This document shows positions 60,879 to 64,000 of a stretch of 64,000 bases of DNA, piece after piece. Each line of letters starts with the position of its first letter. The stretch's first letter is position 1. Source of the DNA: CAZGUX01 sp964529305. GTDB lineage: Bacteria > Acidobacteriota > Terriglobia > Bryobacterales > Bryobacteraceae. The stretch lies in the NCBI GenBank assembly GCA_964529305.1, contig CAZGUX010000280.1, positions 1 through 64,000 of the forward strand. The letters are read 5' to 3'. A program made the translations under genes and the position numbers. The notes below the pieces were generated by a model. It was not told where the DNA came from and did not search any database. It saw only the letters and a program-made list of their open reading frames with translations.

Positions 60879-61919
60879 CTATCGTCCGGCGGTGTCGATG
60901 CCGCGCAGGCGGTCGCTGGCCGCGTTCAGAGTCTTGAAGGCTTCGGGAGGCAGCGCCAATTGCGTGCCCTTGAGGTTGTCTTCGACGTGCCGGGGTTCCT
61001 CCGCGCCGGCCAGGACGCTGGTGACTTCCCGGTGCGCGAGCACCCACGCGATGCAAACCTGGGGACGCGTGGCCCCGAGATCGCGGGCGACCGAGTCCAG
61101 CGCGGCGACCACCGGCGCCCATGGCTTTGCCGCGTCCACGGGCCTGCCGGGCGCCAGCCTCCCCTCCGCCAGCGGACTGAACGCCATCAGGCCCAGGCGT
61201 CCCCGGCGGATCAGAGGGAACAGTTCGTTCTCCATGAAATCACGACGCTTGCCGGCGATGAGGTTGTAGTAGTCTTCCAGCCCCGCGATGGGCGCCTTGC
61301 CTTTCCGCTTCGCCAGGTCAACGAACTCGCCGATCTGCCCAGCCGAGAAATTCGAGGCGCCCCAGTACCGGATCTTCCCCGCGCGCACGAGAGCGTCCAT
61401 CGTTTCCGCCAGTTCTTCGGAGCGGGTTTCGTTGTCCGTATCGTGGTACAGGTATAAATCGATGTGATCGGTATTCAGCCGGCGCAGGCTTCCTTCCACC
61501 TGCGTCATCACGAAGTCGCGCGAGAGCCGCGTAGTTGCCGATGGAGCGTTTCCCACGGGTTTGAGCGACGGCGAGATCTTGGTGGCGATCACCACTTTGT
61601 CCCGCCGGCCGGCGATGGCCTTGCCGAGCGCCATCTCCGCGCCGCCCCAACCGTACGCGTTCGACGAATCGAAGAAGTTGATTCCGAGGTCGAGGCAGCG
61701 GTGCAGAATGGCCTGCGCCGCGGAATCATTGGCTTCGCGGGTGACCTTGCGGAAGGCCGTGCCCTGGCACAAACGGGAAACGTACAAATCGGTCTGGCCA
61801 AAGCGGACCCGCTGATCGTGCGTTGCCGCCTGGGCGGCAACGGCGCCACCGCACATCTCGAGAAAGGTCCGGCGCATCGAGCCTCCGGATGGATTCGTCC
61901 CGGTTGTGTTCATCGACAT
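60879..61919 (-). CDS. Aldo/keto reductase, 346 aa
   Basis: An NADPH-dependent aldo/keto reductase barrel: GINFFDSSNAYGWGGAEM (catalytic Asp and Tyr), VVIATKIS (Lys) and LYLYHDTDN (His) form the tetrad. CQGTAFRKVTR and YWGASNFSAGQI are family segments. A possible export signal is present (MRRTFLEMCGGAVAAQAA). The start at 61919 is 4 nt after the preceding stop; an ATG at 61952 in frame would overlap that gene. Confidence 0.85.
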   Translation of the reverse strand: MSMNTTGTNPSGGSMRRTFLEMCGGAVAAQAATHDQRVRFGQTDLYVSRLCQGTAFRKVTREANDSAAQAILHRCLDLGINFFDSSNAYGWGGAEMALGKAIAGRRDKVVIATKISPSLKPVGNAPSATTRLSRDFVMTQVEGSLRRLNTDHIDLYLYHDTDNETRSEELAETMDALVRAGKIRYWGASNFSAGQIGEFVDLAKRKGKAPIAGLEDYYNLIAGKRRDFMENELFPLIRRGRLGLMAFSPLAEGRLAPGRPVDAAKPWAPVVAALDSVARDLGATRPQVCIAWVLAHREVTSVLAGAEEPRHVEDNLKGTQLALPPEAFKTLNAASDRLRGIDTAGR

Positions 61920-61923
61920 GGTG

Positions 61924-62910
61924 TCAGGCTGGTTCCGCATGCTTGCGGGCAATTTCCCCGATGCTGCCTCGATCCTCCGCCGCCACCGGGGTTCCCGGAG
62001 GTCTTACCGGGCCACCCGCCCGGCCCAGAGCTTCCAACGCGACCTTGATGCCGCTGACCCCGTAACCGGGCCGCAGCGACCGGACCCGCACCACCGGGTC
62101 GATGGCCGAGGTCAGGGTCTGCCGCATCCGTTCCCGATCGCCGGCGACCCCCTGTTTCCAGAACTCGCGGCATGCCTTGGGGACGAACGTGGCGACGGCG
62201 CTGGTGTAGGCGCGGGCCCCGGCCGGGAGTGCCTCCACCGCGTGCGTTTCGCCTTCGGCCACCCACACCAGGCGCTCGGCGATCAAAGTACCCAGAGCCT
62301 TGCCGATCGCCGTGCCCCCGGAAGGGTCTTTGAACCCGACGACGTTCGGGACTTCGGACAGCCGCTTCAGCACCGAGGGCCAATACTCATCGTTTCCGCG
62401 CGGGTATGCCACGACGCCAATCCCCACCGACGACGCCACGTCGCGAAAGTACCGGTAAGCGCCTTCTTCGCTCTCGCTGCCGTAGGGCGGCGAAAAGAGC
62501 AGGATCGCGTCGGCGCCGGCCTTCTCGGCGTTTTCCGCCATCCGCAGCGCCATCTTGTATCCGCCGCCCGCGCCCGCAACCACTGGTAACCTGCCCGCGG
62601 AACCCGCGACGGCGGCCGCCGCCATGGCCTTCTGCTCGTCCAGGTCGAGGGTGAACAACTCGCCCAGTCCGCCGCCGACCACGATGGTCGTATCGGCGAC
62701 GGGGTGGTTCGCATGGTGCGCCACATTGCGGCGGAGACCCTCTGCGTCGAGGTCGAGGTTGGCCCGAAAGGGCGTGGTCATGAAGTTGTGCACGCCTCGC
62801 AGCGCATCTCTCAATTGCTGCATGGTGCGCCGGGGGCGATCGCCTCCTCCGCCGGTAAGCAGTGGCAACGAACCCGCGCCCGCCAGGAGCGCTCTTCTGG
62901 AAACGGCCAT
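61924..62910 (-). CDS. Exported dihydrodipicolinate synthase-family protein, 328 aa
   Basis: A third DapA-like barrel in the window: GVHNFMTTPFRANLDLD, VVGGGLGELFTLD in place of GTTGE, Tyr in GVVAYPRGND, and Schiff-base Lys in VVGFKDPSGG. Unusually it begins with a twin-arginine-like signal (AVSRRALLAGAGSLPLL), implying a periplasmic lyase. The GGGAGAG site supports the ATG at 62910. It opens the operon with the aldo/keto reductase and the amidohydrolase. Confidence 0.8.
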   Translation of the reverse strand: MAVSRRALLAGAGSLPLLTGGGGDRPRRTMQQLRDALRGVHNFMTTPFRANLDLDAEGLRRNVAHHANHPVADTTIVVGGGLGELFTLDLDEQKAMAAAAVAGSAGRLPVVAGAGGGYKMALRMAENAEKAGADAILLFSPPYGSESEEGAYRYFRDVASSVGIGVVAYPRGNDEYWPSVLKRLSEVPNVVGFKDPSGGTAIGKALGTLIAERLVWVAEGETHAVEALPAGARAYTSAVATFVPKACREFWKQGVAGDRERMRQTLTSAIDPVVRVRSLRPGYGVSGIKVALEALGRAGGPVRPPGTPVAAEDRGSIGEIARKHAEPA

Positions 62911-63087
62911 CACGTTCTCTCCCTTCATTTGGCAACTTCGGCACTTCAGTGAAGCCAACACGCCACCGCGGAAGCATTATCACCCGTTCCGGTCCGGCGA
63001 GACAACAGCGTATGCGAGGCCAAGAACGTCTGCACCCAGGGCGTCGGGTATGGACGACAAACCTGCGAAGGTGTTAGCGTGTCGTGC

Positions 63088-63525
63088 ATGGTCGCCAAGC
63101 CCACGAAAATCCCTGCGGAACTGGATCTCAATCACGCCATGATCTACACACGCGACGTGTCGCGCGCCCTTGCCTTCTATCGCGACCTCCTCGGCCTGAC
63201 CCTCCTTGAAGAGTTCCGCGCAGGGGACCGGCCGGTGTACGCCCGTCTAAAGCTGCCCTCCGGCACGGCGACCATTGCCTTGCACCTGCTCGGGCCTGGT
63301 GAGGCGCTCCACACCGGCGGCGTTCGTCTGTACTTTGAAGTTCGGGCGCTCGACCGCTTCTGCAGGCGACTCGAGGCCAAAGGTGCAAAATTCACCAAGC
63401 CGGCAGCGACGATGCCGTGGGGTTGGAAGCATGCGTATCTCGACGACCCGGACGGCCACGAGATCAGCCTCTATTGGGCCGGTTCGAAGCGGCTGCAGAA
63501 GACCAAGCCGGCGGCGCGCGTTTGA
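63088..63525 (+). CDS. VOC-superfamily (glyoxalase/dioxygenase-like) protein, 145 aa
   Basis: A single VOC module: DLNHAMIYTRDVSRALAFYR opens it, with a metal-binding His, and WKHAYLDDPDGHEISLYWAG closes it with the metal-binding His/Glu. The ATG at 63088 is preferred; a GTG nine nucleotides upstream is in frame. Substrate is unknown. Confidence 0.88.
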   Translation: MVAKPTKIPAELDLNHAMIYTRDVSRALAFYRDLLGLTLLEEFRAGDRPVYARLKLPSGTATIALHLLGPGEALHTGGVRLYFEVRALDRFCRRLEAKGAKFTKPAATMPWGWKHAYLDDPDGHEISLYWAGSKRLQKTKPAARV

Positions 63526-63563
63526 TAGGGCCGAACGTTCAAACCGTGCCGCGACGGTAATAA

Positions 63564-63667
63564 GCCGTGAAAAATTGGGGGCGGTCACCCCGTTTCACGA
63601 CGACAACTCGTTGATTCTCCACAAATCGTTGATCGGGAAACGGGGTGGCCGTCCCCTTTTTTTCACA
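63564..63667. repeat. Inverted-repeat intergenic element, copy 2 of the dispersed family
   Basis: About 30-nt ends (63567-63596 starting GTGAAAAATTGGGGG, and 63638-63667 ending CCCCTTTTTTTCAC) are imperfect inverted repeats. The left half matches 3399-3447 on the minus strand. The T-run could also serve as terminator for the VOC gene. The size and terminal symmetry are MITE- or REP-like. Confidence 0.7.
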
Positions 63668-63709
63668 GCCTCAAACGGAGCGGTCTGTCGCCAAAATCCG
63701 GATTCCGTG

Positions 63710-64000
63710 CTACCGGCCTTTCAGAACATCTCGCAGGCGCTTGCCCACAATCAGATCCTCTCCCGGTTGAAGCCCAAACGAGTAGACCACCACGGAGCGA
63801 TCCTGCGTCTTCGGGACCTTCGGATCGGCAGCCCACTCGCCGGCGCGGACAATGTAGGGGTTGTAGCTCGCGAGCACGGAAATCGAGGGGTTCCCCTCCC
63901 GCATCTGTCGTTCGCATTCCTCCGGCGTGAGGCTCACGGCCGCGTCATTCCATCGAACCGTCAACTGCATGAAGCGGTTGCTGCCGGTCCGGACGTCGAT
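63710..64000 (-). CDS. C-terminal part of a SelA-like PLP enzyme, cut by the window end
   Basis: The frame is open through the window edge, so only the last 96 residues are seen. The sequence (QLTVRWNDAAVSLTPEECER, QMREGNPSISVLASYNPYIV, LQPGEDLIVGKRLRDVLKGR) matches the C-terminal domain of SelA-like PLP enzymes, as in the gene at 35722 (its GTPSIHVDPSQ and ECLRPEDPDAIGRRL-like parts). The PLP lysine lies outside the window. Confidence 0.65.
   Translation of the reverse strand: MDVRTGSNRFMQLTVRWNDAAVSLTPEECERQMREGNPSISVLASYNPYIVRAGEWAADPKVPKTQDRSVVVYSFGLQPGEDLIVGKRLRDVLKGR

Overview
The window is high-GC bacterial DNA. It most likely comes from an Acidobacteriota genome of the Bryobacterales/Solibacter type. 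This is inferred from gene content and not from a marker gene, because no rRNA or tRNA is visible. The indicators are an ADOP-type FtsX/MacB permease paired with a PadR regulator, and many twin-arginine-exported sugar enzymes (MocA-type oxidoreductase, MR/MLE enolase, sugar-phosphate isomerase, GH-like TIM barrels). Further indicators are a DUF1501/DUF1549-DUF1553 export module, SMP-30, and an S8 protease with WGD-type hexapeptide repeats. Genes are dense, on both strands, often with 4-nt overlaps.

Layout. 0-3.3 kb is accessory: an intact PIN toxin/antitoxin pair, a lipoprotein, a decayed second toxin/antitoxin pair, a small membrane protein and repeats. 3.6-7.3 kb holds a GH42-like exported enzyme, an FmdB zinc ribbon and a TPR protein. 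7.3-12.1 kb is the most interesting part. It is an overlapping three-gene operon for a protein of tandem winged helices, a P-loop AAA/ORC-like ATPase and a soluble RecB-family nuclease fused to an FtsK-type DNA motor. I cannot match this set to a named system. 12.1-28.9 kb is metabolic and regulatory: an aldolase, a large hybrid histidine kinase, two epimerases, an MR/MLE enzyme, SMP-30, a TIM-barrel enzyme, purH, padR with its permease, and a Gfo/Idh/MocA oxidoreductase.

30.0-35.6 kb is an operon of a cytochrome-like DUF1549/DUF1553 protein, a DUF1501 protein and a beta-sandwich pre-peptidase-type protein. 35.7 kb has a SelA-like PLP enzyme. About 37-44 kb looks like an acquired island. It carries a type IIG-like adenine methylase with a PD-(D/E)XK partner and the C-terminal remnant of a tyrosine recombinase, and it is bounded by related REP-like hairpins.

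44-64 kb returns to host-like genes: an aldolase, a Lon-like protease, an isomerase, an aminotransferase, a WxxGxW protein, a GT-C membrane protein, nagA, an S8 protease, a crcB/DUF190 operon, amidohydrolase/aldo-keto reductase/aldolase genes, a VOC protein, and the C-terminus of a second SelA-like enzyme cut by the window end. Three DapA-like aldolases and two SelA-like PLP enzymes, mixed with exported oxidoreductases, suggest a scavenger of varied sugars and sugar acids. Start sites were chosen from ribosome binding sites, signal peptides and overlaps. Functions are family-level unless stated.
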